In this document: in pieces, positions 25,484 to 35,877 of the stretch
Layout of the letters: each line of letters begins with the position of its first letter
Position numbering within the stretch: the stretch's first letter is position 1
Assembly (NCBI GenBank): GCA_963934855.1
Contig: CAWWAC010000002.1
Span: 124,001-188,000 of the forward strand
DNA length: 64,000 nt
DNA from: MAG-120531 sp963934855
GTDB lineage: Bacteria > Bacteroidota > Bacteroidia > Flavobacteriales > Flavobacteriaceae
Direction of reading: 5' to 3'
The notes under the pieces: model-generated
Seen by the model: only the letters and a program-made list of their open reading frames with translations
Database searches by the model: none
What the model was told of the DNA's origin: nothing
Made by a program: the position numbers and the translations under genes

Positions 25484-28400
25484 ATGTTCACAAATCAGAC
25501 TGAGAGAATAAATTTTGCATCCACTAAGAATATACCGAATTACCCGGATTTCTTAGATATTCAGATTAAATCGTTTCAGGATTTTTTCCAATTAGAAACA
25601 AAATCTGACGAGAGGGGCAATGAAGGATTATATAATACCTTCATGGAAAACTTTCCAATCACAGATACCAGAAATCAATTTGTTTTAGAATTTCTTGATT
25701 ATTTCATTGATCCACCAAGATATTCTATTCAAGAGTGTATTGAAAGAGGTTTGACTTATAGTGTGCCTTTAAAAGCAAGACTTAAGTTGTACTGTACAGA
25801 TCCAGAACATGAAGATTTTGAGACCATTGTACAAGATGTTTATTTAGGAACAATTCCTTATATGACTCCAAGTGGTACCTTTGTGATCAATGGAGCAGAG
25901 CGGGTTGTTGTCTCTCAATTACACCGCTCACCTGGTGTATTTTTTGGACAATCTTTCCATGCAAACGGTACTAAATTATACTCTGCCAGAGTAATTCCTT
26001 TTAAAGGATCTTGGATAGAGTTTGCTACCGATATCAATAACGTCATGTACGCTTATATTGATAGAAAGAAAAAATTACCAGTGACTACTTTATTCAGAGC
26101 CATTGGGTATGAAAGTGATAAAGATATTTTAGAAATTTTTGACCTTTCAGAAGAGATTAAAGTTTCAAATGCTGGGCTTAAAAAAGTACTAGGGAGAAAG
26201 TTAGCTGCAAGGGTACTAAATACTTGGCATGAAGACTTTGTAGATGAAGATACTGGAGAGGTAGTTTCAATTGAACGTAATGAGATCATTCTAGATAGAG
26301 ACACTATTTTAGAAAAAGAGCACATTGCAGAGATCATGGATGCAGATGTGAAGACTATTCTTTTACACAAAGAGAGTACTGGTGCTTCTGATTATTCTAT
26401 TATTCATAACACTTTGCAAAAAGACCCTACCAACTCAGAAAAAGAAGCGGTAGAGCATATCTATAGACAATTACGTAATGCAGAACCGCCAGATGAAGAG
26501 ACTGCTAGAGGTATTATAGATAAATTATTCTTCTCAGATCAACGCTACAATTTAGGTGATGTAGGACGTTATAGAATGAATAAAAAACTAGGTCTTGATA
26601 TTGGAATGGACAAACAAGTTTTGACCAAAGAAGATATTATCACCATCATTAAATATTTAATTGAGCTCATAAATTCAAAAGAAGAGATTGATGATATTGA
26701 CCACCTTTCTAATAGACGTGTTCGTACGGTTGGAGAGCAATTATCTCAGCAGTTTGGAGTAGGTTTAGCCCGTATGGCAAGAACTATTAGAGAAAGAATG
26801 AATGTGAGAGATAACGAGGTTTTTACTCCTATAGATTTAATTAATGCTAAGACTCTGTCTTCAGTGATTAATTCGTTTTTTGGAACCAACCAGTTGTCTC
26901 AGTTTATGGATCAAACCAACCCATTAGCAGAGATTACTCACAAGAGAAGATTATCTGCCCTAGGGCCAGGAGGATTATCTAGAGAGCGTGCTGGATTTGA
27001 GGTGCGTGATGTACACTACACGCATTATGGAAGATTATGCCCTATAGAGACGCCAGAGGGACCAAATATTGGACTGATTTCTTCTCTAGCTGTGTTTGCT
27101 AAAGTAAACCAGATGGGATTTCTTGAAACACCTTACAGAAAGGTGACTAAAGGAAAAATAGATACATCAGAGTTTATATACTTAAGTGCAGAAGAAGAAG
27201 AAGGAATGAAAATTGCTCAGGCAAACATTCCTCAGAAGAAAGATGGTACTATAGACACAGATAAAGTAATTGCGAGACAGGAAGGAGATTTCCCAGTTGT
27301 AGATCCAATTGAAGTGCACTACACAGATGTGGCACCTAACCAGATTGCTTCTATTTCTGCTTCTTTAATTCCTTTCTTAGAACACGATGATGCCAACCGT
27401 GCCTTAATGGGATCTAACATGATGCGTCAGGCAGTTCCATTGCTAAGACCAGAAGCACCTATTGTGGGTACAGGTCTTGAAAAGCAAGTAGCTGCAGATT
27501 CTAGAGTATTGATTAACGCAGAAGGAGATGGAGTCATTGAGTATGTAGATGCTCAAAAAATAACGATCAAGTATTCTAGAACTGAACACGAGCGTTTGGT
27601 GAGTTTTGAAGAAGACTCTAAAACCTATAATTTAGTGAAGTTTAGAAAAACCAATCAAGGAACCTCTATTAATTTAAAGCCTATTGTTAAAAAAGGTGAT
27701 AAAGTAATTAAAGGCCAGGTTCTTTGTGAGGGATACGCTACTCAAAAAGGAGAATTGGCATTGGGAAGAAACCTTAAAGTGGCTTTTATGCCATGGAAGG
27801 GATATAACTTTGAAGATGCTATTGTAATTTCTGAAAAAGTAGTCAGAGAAGATATCTTTACTTCTATTCACGTAGATGAGTATTCTTTGGAGGTGCGTGA
27901 CACAAAATTAGGGGCTGAAGAATTGACTAATGACATTCCTAACGTTTCTGAAGAGGCTACAAAAGACTTGGATGAGAATGGAATGATTAGGATTGGTGCT
28001 GAAGTAAAACCTGGCGATATCCTTATTGGAAAAATTACTCCTAAAGGAGAATCTGACCCTACACCTGAAGAGAAATTACTACGCGCTATCTTTGGAGATA
28101 AAGCGGGAGATGTAAAAGATGCTTCTTTAAAAGCATCTCCTTCATTGAGAGGAGTTGTCATAGACAAGAAGTTGTTCTCTAGGTCTGTCAAGGATAAACG
28201 CAAGCGTTCTGAAGACAAAGATGCTATTAACAAATTAGAGTTGGAATACGAAGTAAAATTCCAACAGCTCAAAGATGTGTTGATAGAAAAATTATTCTCT
28301 ATTGTCAACGGAAAGACCTCTCAAGGGGTATTAAATGACCTTGGAGAAGAAGTGTTGCCAAAAGGGAAGAAGTACAGCTTAAAGATGTTAAATTCTGTTG

Positions 28401-29293
28401 ATGATTATGCTCACTTAGTGGGAGGAAGTTGGACTACAGACAAAGACACTAATAGTTCCATTGCTGACTTATTACACAATTACAAAATTAAATTAAATGA
28501 CTTTCAAGGAAACTTGAGAAGGGATAAGTTTACCATTTCTGTGGGAGATGAATTACCAGCTGGTATTATGAAACTTGCTAAAGTTTACGTGGCTAAGAAG
28601 CGTAAATTGAAAGTAGGCGATAAGATGGCGGGACGTCACGGAAATAAAGGTATTGTTTCTAGAATTGTGCGTCATGAAGACATGCCATTCTTAGAAGATG
28701 GAACTCCTGTAGATATTGTATTGAACCCGTTAGGGGTACCTTCTCGTATGAACATTGGTCAAATCTATGAAACAGTTCTTGGGTGGGCTGGTCAAAAATT
28801 AGGGAAGACTTATGCCACTCCAATTTTTGATGGTGCAACTATTGATCAAATCAATGCATACACAGAAGAAGCTGGAATTCCTCAATTTGGACACACCTAC
28901 TTATACGATGGTGGCACTGGACAGCGTTTTGACCAAGCTGCAACAGTAGGAGTTATTTATATGCTTAAATTAGGGCATATGGTGGATGATAAAATGCACG
29001 CGCGTTCTATTGGACCGTATTCTTTAATCACACAACAACCATTAGGAGGTAAAGCTCAGTTTGGAGGACAGCGTTTTGGAGAAATGGAAGTGTGGGCATT
29101 AGAAGCATATGGTGCTTCCGCAACCCTGAGAGAAATCTTAACGGTTAAATCTGATGACGTCATTGGTAGGGCTAAGACCTACGAAGCTATTGTTAAAGGA
29201 GAAACCATGCCGGAACCAGGATTACCAGAGTCTTTCAACGTATTAATGCATGAACTTAAAGGATTAGGTTTAGATATTAGATTGGAAGAGTAA
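25484..29293 (+). CDS. rpoB: RNA polymerase beta subunit
   Basis: 1269 residues from ATG 25484 (a TTG one codon upstream is ignored). The rifampicin region is wild type: SQFMDQTNPL...THKRRLSALGPGG retains the Asp, His and Ser equivalent to E. coli D516, H526 and S531, so rifampicin sensitivity is expected. Also RERAGFEVRDVHYTHYGRLC, the GDKMAGRHGNKG active-centre block and C-terminal GGKAQFGGQRFGEMEVWALEAYGA. Second-largest polymerase subunit; follows rplL after 132 bp. Confidence 0.99.
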   Translation: MFTNQTERINFASTKNIPNYPDFLDIQIKSFQDFFQLETKSDERGNEGLYNTFMENFPITDTRNQFVLEFLDYFIDPPRYSIQECIERGLTYSVPLKARLKLYCTDPEHEDFETIVQDVYLGTIPYMTPSGTFVINGAERVVVSQLHRSPGVFFGQSFHANGTKLYSARVIPFKGSWIEFATDINNVMYAYIDRKKKLPVTTLFRAIGYESDKDILEIFDLSEEIKVSNAGLKKVLGRKLAARVLNTWHEDFVDEDTGEVVSIERNEIILDRDTILEKEHIAEIMDADVKTILLHKESTGASDYSIIHNTLQKDPTNSEKEAVEHIYRQLRNAEPPDEETARGIIDKLFFSDQRYNLGDVGRYRMNKKLGLDIGMDKQVLTKEDIITIIKYLIELINSKEEIDDIDHLSNRRVRTVGEQLSQQFGVGLARMARTIRERMNVRDNEVFTPIDLINAKTLSSVINSFFGTNQLSQFMDQTNPLAEITHKRRLSALGPGGLSRERAGFEVRDVHYTHYGRLCPIETPEGPNIGLISSLAVFAKVNQMGFLETPYRKVTKGKIDTSEFIYLSAEEEEGMKIAQANIPQKKDGTIDTDKVIARQEGDFPVVDPIEVHYTDVAPNQIASISASLIPFLEHDDANRALMGSNMMRQAVPLLRPEAPIVGTGLEKQVAADSRVLINAEGDGVIEYVDAQKITIKYSRTEHERLVSFEEDSKTYNLVKFRKTNQGTSINLKPIVKKGDKVIKGQVLCEGYATQKGELALGRNLKVAFMPWKGYNFEDAIVISEKVVREDIFTSIHVDEYSLEVRDTKLGAEELTNDIPNVSEEATKDLDENGMIRIGAEVKPGDILIGKITPKGESDPTPEEKLLRAIFGDKAGDVKDASLKASPSLRGVVIDKKLFSRSVKDKRKRSEDKDAINKLELEYEVKFQQLKDVLIEKLFSIVNGKTSQGVLNDLGEEVLPKGKKYSLKMLNSVDDYAHLVGGSWTTDKDTNSSIADLLHNYKIKLNDFQGNLRRDKFTISVGDELPAGIMKLAKVYVAKKRKLKVGDKMAGRHGNKGIVSRIVRHEDMPFLEDGTPVDIVLNPLGVPSRMNIGQIYETVLGWAGQKLGKTYATPIFDGATIDQINAYTEEAGIPQFGHTYLYDGGTGQRFDQAATVGVIYMLKLGHMVDDKMHARSIGPYSLITQQPLGGKAQFGGQRFGEMEVWALEAYGASATLREILTVKSDDVIGRAKTYEAIVKGETMPEPGLPESFNVLMHELKGLGLDIRLEE

Positions 29294-29354
29294 CAAGATT
29301 AGTTCTTGAAGATTATTGTTAATACACATTTTTAATTAGTAGCATTATATTGTT

Positions 29355-32300
29355 ATGGCTAGACAAAAAGATAATAACACTGTTAAAAGGTTTAATAAAA
29401 TTTCAATTGGATTGGCTTCACCAGAATCTATTCTGGCAGCCTCTAGAGGAGAAGTTTTAAAGCCTGAAACCATTAACTACAGAACCCATAAACCTGAACG
29501 GGACGGTCTTTTCTGTGAGCGTATATTTGGTCCAGTAAAAGATTACGAATGTGCTTGTGGTAAGTATAAAAGAATTCGTTACCGCGGTATTGTTTGTGAC
29601 CGTTGTGGGGTAGAGGTAACAGAGAAGAAAGTTCGTAGAGACCGTGTGGGGCACATTAATTTGGTAGTTCCCGTAGCACATATTTGGTATTTCCGTTCTC
29701 TTCCTAATAAAATAGGATACTTACTAGGCTTGCCATCTAAGAAATTAGATATGATTATTTACTACGAGCGTTATGTAGTGATCCAGGTAGGTATAGCAAA
29801 AGGAGCAGAAGGAGAAGAACTTCATAAAATGGATTTCTTAACGGAAGAAGAGTACCTTAATATTTTAGAGTCCGTTCCAGTAGAGAATCAATATTTAGAT
29901 GACAAGGATCCTAATAAATTTATTGCTAAAATGGGAGCAGAATGTCTTATTGATATTTTATCTCGTATAGATTTAGATGCCTTGTCTTATGAATTGAGGC
30001 ACAAGGCAAATACGGAGACTTCTAAACAACGTAAAACTGAAGCCTTAAAGCGTTTACAGGTAGTAGAATCTTTAAGAGAGTCTCAAGAAAATAGAGAAAA
30101 CAGACCTGAGTGGATGATCATGAAAGTGATTCCTGTAATCCCACCAGAATTAAGACCATTAGTGCCTTTAGACGGTGGGCGTTTCGCCACTTCAGATTTG
30201 AATGACCTATACCGCAGAGTTATTATCCGAAACAATCGTTTAAAGCGATTAGTGGAGATTAAAGCACCAGAGGTAATTCTTAGAAATGAGAAGCGAATGC
30301 TACAAGAATCTGTAGATTCCTTATTTGACAACACTCGTAAGGCTTCTGCTGTTAAGACAGAGTCTAACAGACCTCTTAAATCTCTTTCAGACTCATTGAA
30401 AGGTAAACAAGGTCGTTTCCGTCAAAACTTATTAGGAAAGCGTGTAGATTATTCTGCCCGTTCAGTAATTGTTGTTGGACCAGAAATGAAATTATTTGAG
30501 TGTGGTCTTCCAAAAGATATGGCAGCAGAATTGTACAAGCCATTTGTAATTCGTAAGCTTATTGAGCGAGGGATTGTGAAGACAGTAAAATCTGCTAAGA
30601 AAATCATAGATAAAAAAGAACCAGTAGTTTGGGATATTTTGGAGAACGTCTTAAAAGGACACCCAGTATTGCTAAACAGAGCACCAACACTTCACCGTTT
30701 AGGGATCCAGGCTTTTCAACCAAAACTAATTGAAGGAAAAGCCATACGTCTTCACCCATTAGTATGTACTGCATTTAATGCAGATTTTGATGGGGATCAG
30801 ATGGCGGTCCACTTACCACTAGGTCCCGAGGCTATTTTAGAAGCACAGTTATTAATGCTAGCTTCTCATAATATTTTAAACCCAGCTAATGGATCTCCAA
30901 TTACAGTACCATCTCAAGATATGGTCTTGGGTCTATATTATATGACCAAAGAGCGTATTTCTACAAAAGAGGTGCCTGTTAAAGGAGAAGGACTTACTTT
31001 CTATTCAGCAGAAGAAGTTGTAATTGCTTTCAATGAAGGGCAAGTATCGCTAAATGCAGGAATTAGAGTACGAGCTAAAGATTTCAATGAAGAGGGAGAA
31101 TTAGTTTTACAACTCATTAAGACCACCGTAGGTAGGGTTTTATTTAATATGGTAGTTCCAGAGGCTGCAGGATATGTAAACCAAGTACTTAACAAAAAGT
31201 CTCTTAGAGATATTATTGGTGATATATTAAGCGTGACATCTGTTCCGGTTACGGCAGATTTCTTGGATAAAATTAAAACAATGGGTTATGAATTTGCCTT
31301 TAAAGGAGGTCTTTCCTTCAGTTTAGGTGATATCATAATTCCGCCAGAAAAACACGAAATGATTGCCCAGGCCAATGGTCAAGTAGAAGGTATTATGGCT
31401 AACTACAACATGGGTTTAATTACTAATAACGAGAGGTATAATCAGGTTATTGACGTTTGGACATCTACTAACGCCATGCTTACTGAGCTAGCTATGAAGC
31501 GTATTAGAGAAGACCAACAAGGGTTTAACTCCGTATACATGATGCTAGATTCTGGAGCTAGGGGTTCTAAAGAACAAATCCGTCAGTTAACAGGAATGCG
31601 TGGTTTAATGGCCAAGCCTAAAAAATCTAATGCCGGAGGAGGTGAGATTATTGAAAATCCAATTCTTTCTAACTTTAAGGAAGGGCTATCAATTCTTGAA
31701 TACTTTATATCTACGCACGGTGCACGTAAAGGATTGGCAGATACGGCCTTAAAAACGGCCGATGCTGGTTACTTAACTCGTAGGTTGGTTGATGTTTCTC
31801 AAGATGTGATTATTAACACAGAAGACTGTGGTACTTTGCGAGGTATTCAGGTAGAAGCTTTAAAGAAAAACGAAGAGATAGTAGAGAGCTTAGGAGAGAG
31901 AATCTTAGGTCGCGTTTCTTTACATGATGTGTTTAATCCTTTGACAGAAGCACTTTTATTAGCTGCTGGTCAAGAGATTTTAGAGGCAGACGTAAAACGT
32001 ATTGAAGCTTCCCCAATAGAGAAAGTAGAAGTGCGTTCTCCATTAACTTGTGAGGCAGATAAAGGAATTTGTGGTAAATGTTACGGAAGAAATCTTTCTA
32101 CTAATAAAATGGTTCAAAGAGGAGAAGCTGTAGGGGTTGTTGCTGCTCAGTCTATTGGAGAGCCAGGAACTCAACTTACCTTGAGAACTTTTCACGTAGG
32201 AGGTATTGCTGGTAACATTTCTGAGGAGAATAAATTGTTAGCTAAGTTTGATGGTGTTGCAGATATTGAAGATTTAAGAACTGTAAATAGCCAAGATTCT

Positions 32301-33653
32301 GAAGGTAAAGTTACTGATATTGTAATTTCAAGAACTTCTGAAGTCAAATTGTCAGATGCTAAAACAGGAATCACTCTAAGTACTAACAACATTCCATACG
32401 GTTCTCAGTTACATGTTAAAAATGGAGCCAAGCTTAAAAAAGGTGATGTCATTTGCTCATGGGATCCATATAACGGGGTTATTGTTTCTGAGTTTTCAGG
32501 TAAAATTTCTTACGAGAATATTGAGCAAGGAATTACCTATCAAGTAGAGATAGATGAGCAAACTGGATTCCAAGAAAAAGTAATTTCAGAATCTAGGAAT
32601 AAAAAGTTGATTCCAACTTTACTTATTAAAAATACTAAGGACGAGGTGTTGCGCTCATATAACCTTCCAGTAGGTTCTCACATCATGGTAGATGACAACG
32701 AGAAAATTAAAGAAGGAAAAATATTAGTAAAAATTCCACGTAAATCTGCTAAGTCAGGTGATATTACAGGAGGTCTTCCAAGAGTTACTGAGCTATTTGA
32801 AGCCCGTAACCCGTCTAACCCGGCAGTAGTGTCTGAAATTGATGGGGTAGTTTCTTTTGGTAAGATTAAGCGCGGTAATCGTGAAATCATTATTGAGTCT
32901 AAATTAGGTGAGGTTAAGAAATATTTAGTAAAACTTTCTAACCAAATCCTAGTTCAAGAAAATGATTATGTGAGAGCGGGTATGGCACTTTCAGATGGAT
33001 CAATTACTCCAGAAGATATTTTAGCTATTAAAGGACCTTCTGCGGTACAGCAATACTTGGTAAATGAAGTACAAGAGGTTTACCGTTTACAAGGAGTGAA
33101 AATTAACGACAAACACTTTGAAGTTGTAGTCCGTCAGATGATGCGTAAAGTAAGGGTTCAGGATCCAGGAGACACTATCTTTCTAGAGAACCAATTGGTT
33201 CACAAAGATGACTTCATGAAAGAGAACGATGATATTTTTGGTAAGAAAGTGGTTGAAGACGCAGGAGAATCTGAAAGCTTAAAACAAGGACAAATTGTCA
33301 CTGCAAGAGATCTTAGAGATGAGAACTCTTTATTGAAACGCAATGACAAGGCGTTGGTGACCGCTAGAGATGCTGTAGCAGCAACGGCAACACCAATTTT
33401 GCAAGGTATTACCAGAGCCTCACTACAAACTAAATCATTTATTTCTGCAGCTTCTTTTCAAGAGACAACTAAGGTGTTAAATGAAGCAGCTGTAGCAGGT
33501 AAGATAGACGGTCTAGAAGGTCTAAAGGAAAACGTAATTGTAGGGCACAAAATACCAGCAGGAACTGGTATGAGAGCTTATGAGAGTGTGTTAGTAGGAT
33601 CTAAAGAGGAGTACGATGAAATCTTAGCTAGAAAAGAAGCTTTGAAATTCTAA
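29355..33653 (+). CDS. rpoC: RNA polymerase beta' subunit
   Basis: 1432 residues. N-terminal zinc site CACGKYKRIRYRG...CDRCG (about 70-90), catalytic Mg loop NADFDGD at 475-481, bridge/trigger region RGSKEQIRQLTGMRGLMAKP, a second zinc site with CEADKGICGKCYG, and GEAVGVVAAQSIGEPGTQLTLRTFH. Length and domain order usual for Bacteroidota. 61 bp after rpoB. Confidence 0.99.
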   Translation: MARQKDNNTVKRFNKISIGLASPESILAASRGEVLKPETINYRTHKPERDGLFCERIFGPVKDYECACGKYKRIRYRGIVCDRCGVEVTEKKVRRDRVGHINLVVPVAHIWYFRSLPNKIGYLLGLPSKKLDMIIYYERYVVIQVGIAKGAEGEELHKMDFLTEEEYLNILESVPVENQYLDDKDPNKFIAKMGAECLIDILSRIDLDALSYELRHKANTETSKQRKTEALKRLQVVESLRESQENRENRPEWMIMKVIPVIPPELRPLVPLDGGRFATSDLNDLYRRVIIRNNRLKRLVEIKAPEVILRNEKRMLQESVDSLFDNTRKASAVKTESNRPLKSLSDSLKGKQGRFRQNLLGKRVDYSARSVIVVGPEMKLFECGLPKDMAAELYKPFVIRKLIERGIVKTVKSAKKIIDKKEPVVWDILENVLKGHPVLLNRAPTLHRLGIQAFQPKLIEGKAIRLHPLVCTAFNADFDGDQMAVHLPLGPEAILEAQLLMLASHNILNPANGSPITVPSQDMVLGLYYMTKERISTKEVPVKGEGLTFYSAEEVVIAFNEGQVSLNAGIRVRAKDFNEEGELVLQLIKTTVGRVLFNMVVPEAAGYVNQVLNKKSLRDIIGDILSVTSVPVTADFLDKIKTMGYEFAFKGGLSFSLGDIIIPPEKHEMIAQANGQVEGIMANYNMGLITNNERYNQVIDVWTSTNAMLTELAMKRIREDQQGFNSVYMMLDSGARGSKEQIRQLTGMRGLMAKPKKSNAGGGEIIENPILSNFKEGLSILEYFISTHGARKGLADTALKTADAGYLTRRLVDVSQDVIINTEDCGTLRGIQVEALKKNEEIVESLGERILGRVSLHDVFNPLTEALLLAAGQEILEADVKRIEASPIEKVEVRSPLTCEADKGICGKCYGRNLSTNKMVQRGEAVGVVAAQSIGEPGTQLTLRTFHVGGIAGNISEENKLLAKFDGVADIEDLRTVNSQDSEGKVTDIVISRTSEVKLSDAKTGITLSTNNIPYGSQLHVKNGAKLKKGDVICSWDPYNGVIVSEFSGKISYENIEQGITYQVEIDEQTGFQEKVISESRNKKLIPTLLIKNTKDEVLRSYNLPVGSHIMVDDNEKIKEGKILVKIPRKSAKSGDITGGLPRVTELFEARNPSNPAVVSEIDGVVSFGKIKRGNREIIIESKLGEVKKYLVKLSNQILVQENDYVRAGMALSDGSITPEDILAIKGPSAVQQYLVNEVQEVYRLQGVKINDKHFEVVVRQMMRKVRVQDPGDTIFLENQLVHKDDFMKENDDIFGKKVVEDAGESESLKQGQIVTARDLRDENSLLKRNDKALVTARDAVAATATPILQGITRASLQTKSFISAASFQETTKVLNEAAVAGKIDGLEGLKENVIVGHKIPAGTGMRAYESVLVGSKEEYDEILARKEALKF

Positions 33654-33663
33654 TAGACCAGAT

Positions 33664-33966
33664 ATGAGCGATAAAGAAAACCAAATTAATATTGAGTTAG
33701 ATGAAAAAACAGCAGAGGGGATTTATTCCAACTTGGCAGTTATTAATCATTCAGTATCTGAATTTGTAGTAGACTTTATTAGCTTAATGCCTGGAGCGCC
33801 AAAAGCCAAAGTGAAAAGTAGGATTATTCTAACCCCACAACACGCTAAGAAGTTCTTAAAAGCGCTGCATGATAATGTGCAGCGCTTTGAGAATGCCAAT
33901 GGAACTATTAAAGATTATGAGCAACCAACTATCCCCATTAATTTTGGGCCAGCTGGAGAAGCATAA
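33664..33966 (+). CDS. DUF3467-family small protein
   Basis: 100 residues, no membrane segment. NQINIELDEKTAEGIYSNLAVINHSVSEFVVDFISLMPGAPKAKVKSRIILTP is the DUF3467 pattern; tail IPINFGPAGEA. Ten bp after rpoC and followed by a strong terminator, so it is the last gene of the rpoBC transcript. Its function is unknown; the fixed position after rpoC suggests a role tied to transcription or its regulation, but that is inference. Confidence 0.85.
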   Translation: MSDKENQINIELDEKTAEGIYSNLAVINHSVSEFVVDFISLMPGAPKAKVKSRIILTPQHAKKFLKALHDNVQRFENANGTIKDYEQPTIPINFGPAGEA

Positions 33967-33970
33967 GTAT

Positions 33971-33999
33971 AAAAAACCCCTACTAAGTAGGGGTTTTTT
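33971..33999 (+). terminator. Bidirectional terminator after the rpoBC operon
   Basis: AAAAAACCCCTA, five-base loop CTAAG, TAGGGGTTTTTT: perfect 12-bp stem with T-runs on both strands; stops the rpoBC unit and the convergent prfC. Confidence 0.93.
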
Positions 34000-34042
34000 A
34001 TTTAATATCAGTGAGGATTTAGTTTCAATAGAATCTTATAAT

Positions 34043-35635
34043 TTACTCTTCTGCCTCAGAAGTAAATTTAAGTTTTACCGTGGGATATTTTTGCTGTGTC
34101 ATTTGTAAAGAGAAAGCAGAGTCTGCTAAAAAAACCAATTCCCCTCTTTTGTCTTTTGCTAAGAATTTACTTTTAATTCTTGAAAATTCTTTAAACTCAT
34201 CATTGTTTTTATTTTCAGGTACTACCCAGCAAGCTTTAAAAACAGGGAAATTTTCATATGAACATTTAGCACCGTATTCGTGCTCTAGTCTGTACTGAAT
34301 AACTTCGTATTGAAGCGCTCCTACAGTTCCTATTATTTTTCTTCCATTTAGCTCAAGGGTAAACAATTGGGCCACTCCCTCATCCATGAGTTGGTCTATT
34401 CCCTTATTGAGCTGCTTTGTTTTTAGTGGGTCTGCGTTGTTAATGTATCTAAAATGTTCTGGTGAAAAGCTTGGGATTCCCTTGTAATGCAATAATTCTC
34501 CTTCTGTTAGGGTGTCTCCAATTTTAAAATTTCCTGTGTCATGAAGGCCAACAATGTCTCCGGGATAAGAGATATCTACAATCTCTTTCTTTTCCGCAAA
34601 AAAAGCATTAGGGCTGGAGAATTTTAGATTTTTATTCAGTCTTACGTGTAAATAAGGTTTATTTCTTTCAAAGGTTCCAGACACTATTTTAATAAATGCC
34701 AAACGGTCTCTGTGTTTAGGGTCCATATTGGCATGTATTTTAAAAACAAAGCCACTAAGACTCTTCTCTGAAGGTTTTACTAGTCTCTCTTCTGCTTTTT
34801 TTGGCCTTGGAGTTGGGGCAATGTCAATAAAACAATCTAAAAGCTCTCTCACACCAAAATTGTTTAATGCAGAACCAAAAAATACAGGTTGCTGCTCACC
34901 CTTTAGGTATGCTTCTTTGTTAAAGGGGGGGTATACTCCTTCTACAAGCTCCAGGTTTTCTCTTAATATAGCTGCTTGAAAACTCCCTAGTATTTTTTCA
35001 AGCTCAGGACTGTTTAAATCATTAAAAGACACTGTGTCTTCTATGTTTTTTTTGCTGTCCCCACTAAAGAGGTTAATGTTGCCTTCATAGATGTTATAGA
35101 TTCCTTTAAAATCATATCCCATACCAATTGGAAAGCTCATAGGGGTTACTGAGAGTCCCAATTTTTGTTCTACTTCATCTAGCAGATCAAAGGCGTCTTT
35201 TCCTTCTCTATCTAATTTATTAATAAAGACAAGAATGGGAATGTTTCTCATCCTACACACGGCTACTAGTTTTTCTGTTTGTTCCTCAACTCCTTTAGCT
35301 ACATCTATCACTACAATCACACTATCTACAGCTGTGAGAGTTCTAAAAGTATCTTCTGCAAAATCTTTGTGTCCGGGCGTATCTAAAATATTTATTTTTT
35401 TATCCCTATAAATAAAAGCCAGTACAGAGGTGGCTACAGAAATACCTCTTTGCCTCTCTATTTCCATGAAATCACTAGTAGCACCTTTTTTTATTTTATT
35501 ATTTTTTACGGCGCCTGCTTCTTGTATGGCGCCTCCAAATAATAATAATTTTTCAGTAAGGGTTGTCTTTCCCGCATCTGGGTGAGAGATAATCCCAAAG
35601 GTTCTTCTTTTGCTTATTTCCTGCTCTAAACTCAT
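34043..35635 (-). CDS. prfC: Peptide chain release factor 3
   Basis: GTPase that recycles RF1/RF2 after peptide release. 530 residues, the normal RF3 size and much shorter than EF-G. P-loop SHPDAGKTTLTEKLL (from residue 17), ERQRGISVATSV switch, DTPGHKDFAEDTFRTL, NKLDREGKDAFDL, and the RF3-specific C-terminal LQYEVIQYRLEHEYGAKC. Monocistronic on the minus strand. Confidence 0.97.
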   Translation of the reverse strand: MSLEQEISKRRTFGIISHPDAGKTTLTEKLLLFGGAIQEAGAVKNNKIKKGATSDFMEIERQRGISVATSVLAFIYRDKKINILDTPGHKDFAEDTFRTLTAVDSVIVVIDVAKGVEEQTEKLVAVCRMRNIPILVFINKLDREGKDAFDLLDEVEQKLGLSVTPMSFPIGMGYDFKGIYNIYEGNINLFSGDSKKNIEDTVSFNDLNSPELEKILGSFQAAILRENLELVEGVYPPFNKEAYLKGEQQPVFFGSALNNFGVRELLDCFIDIAPTPRPKKAEERLVKPSEKSLSGFVFKIHANMDPKHRDRLAFIKIVSGTFERNKPYLHVRLNKNLKFSSPNAFFAEKKEIVDISYPGDIVGLHDTGNFKIGDTLTEGELLHYKGIPSFSPEHFRYINNADPLKTKQLNKGIDQLMDEGVAQLFTLELNGRKIIGTVGALQYEVIQYRLEHEYGAKCSYENFPVFKACWVVPENKNNDEFKEFSRIKSKFLAKDKRGELVFLADSAFSLQMTQQKYPTVKLKFTSEAEE

Positions 35636-35877
35636 GGGTTACATTTTGGCAAAAATACCCAAAAATAATTTCTCAGTAGTTACAGAATAATAAAATAAAG
35701 AGCTGCTTTTATCTTTTCGTATGAAGGCCACATTTACCGTTTGTCGGTTGTTGGCGTTCTTAATCGTTTAAGAGCATCAATTGGGGAGCTTAGGTATTAA
35801 TTTCATAGATAATAGTGTTGCATAATGTATAAAAAAGTGCTTTACCTATAGCAAACTAAATAAATAAACCAGCGCCT

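Noticed and set aside
34043..35635. EF-G or a tetracycline-resistance-like ribosome protection protein
   Set aside because: Length of 530 residues and the RF3-specific C-terminal LQYEVIQYRLEHEYGAKC block assign it to RF3.
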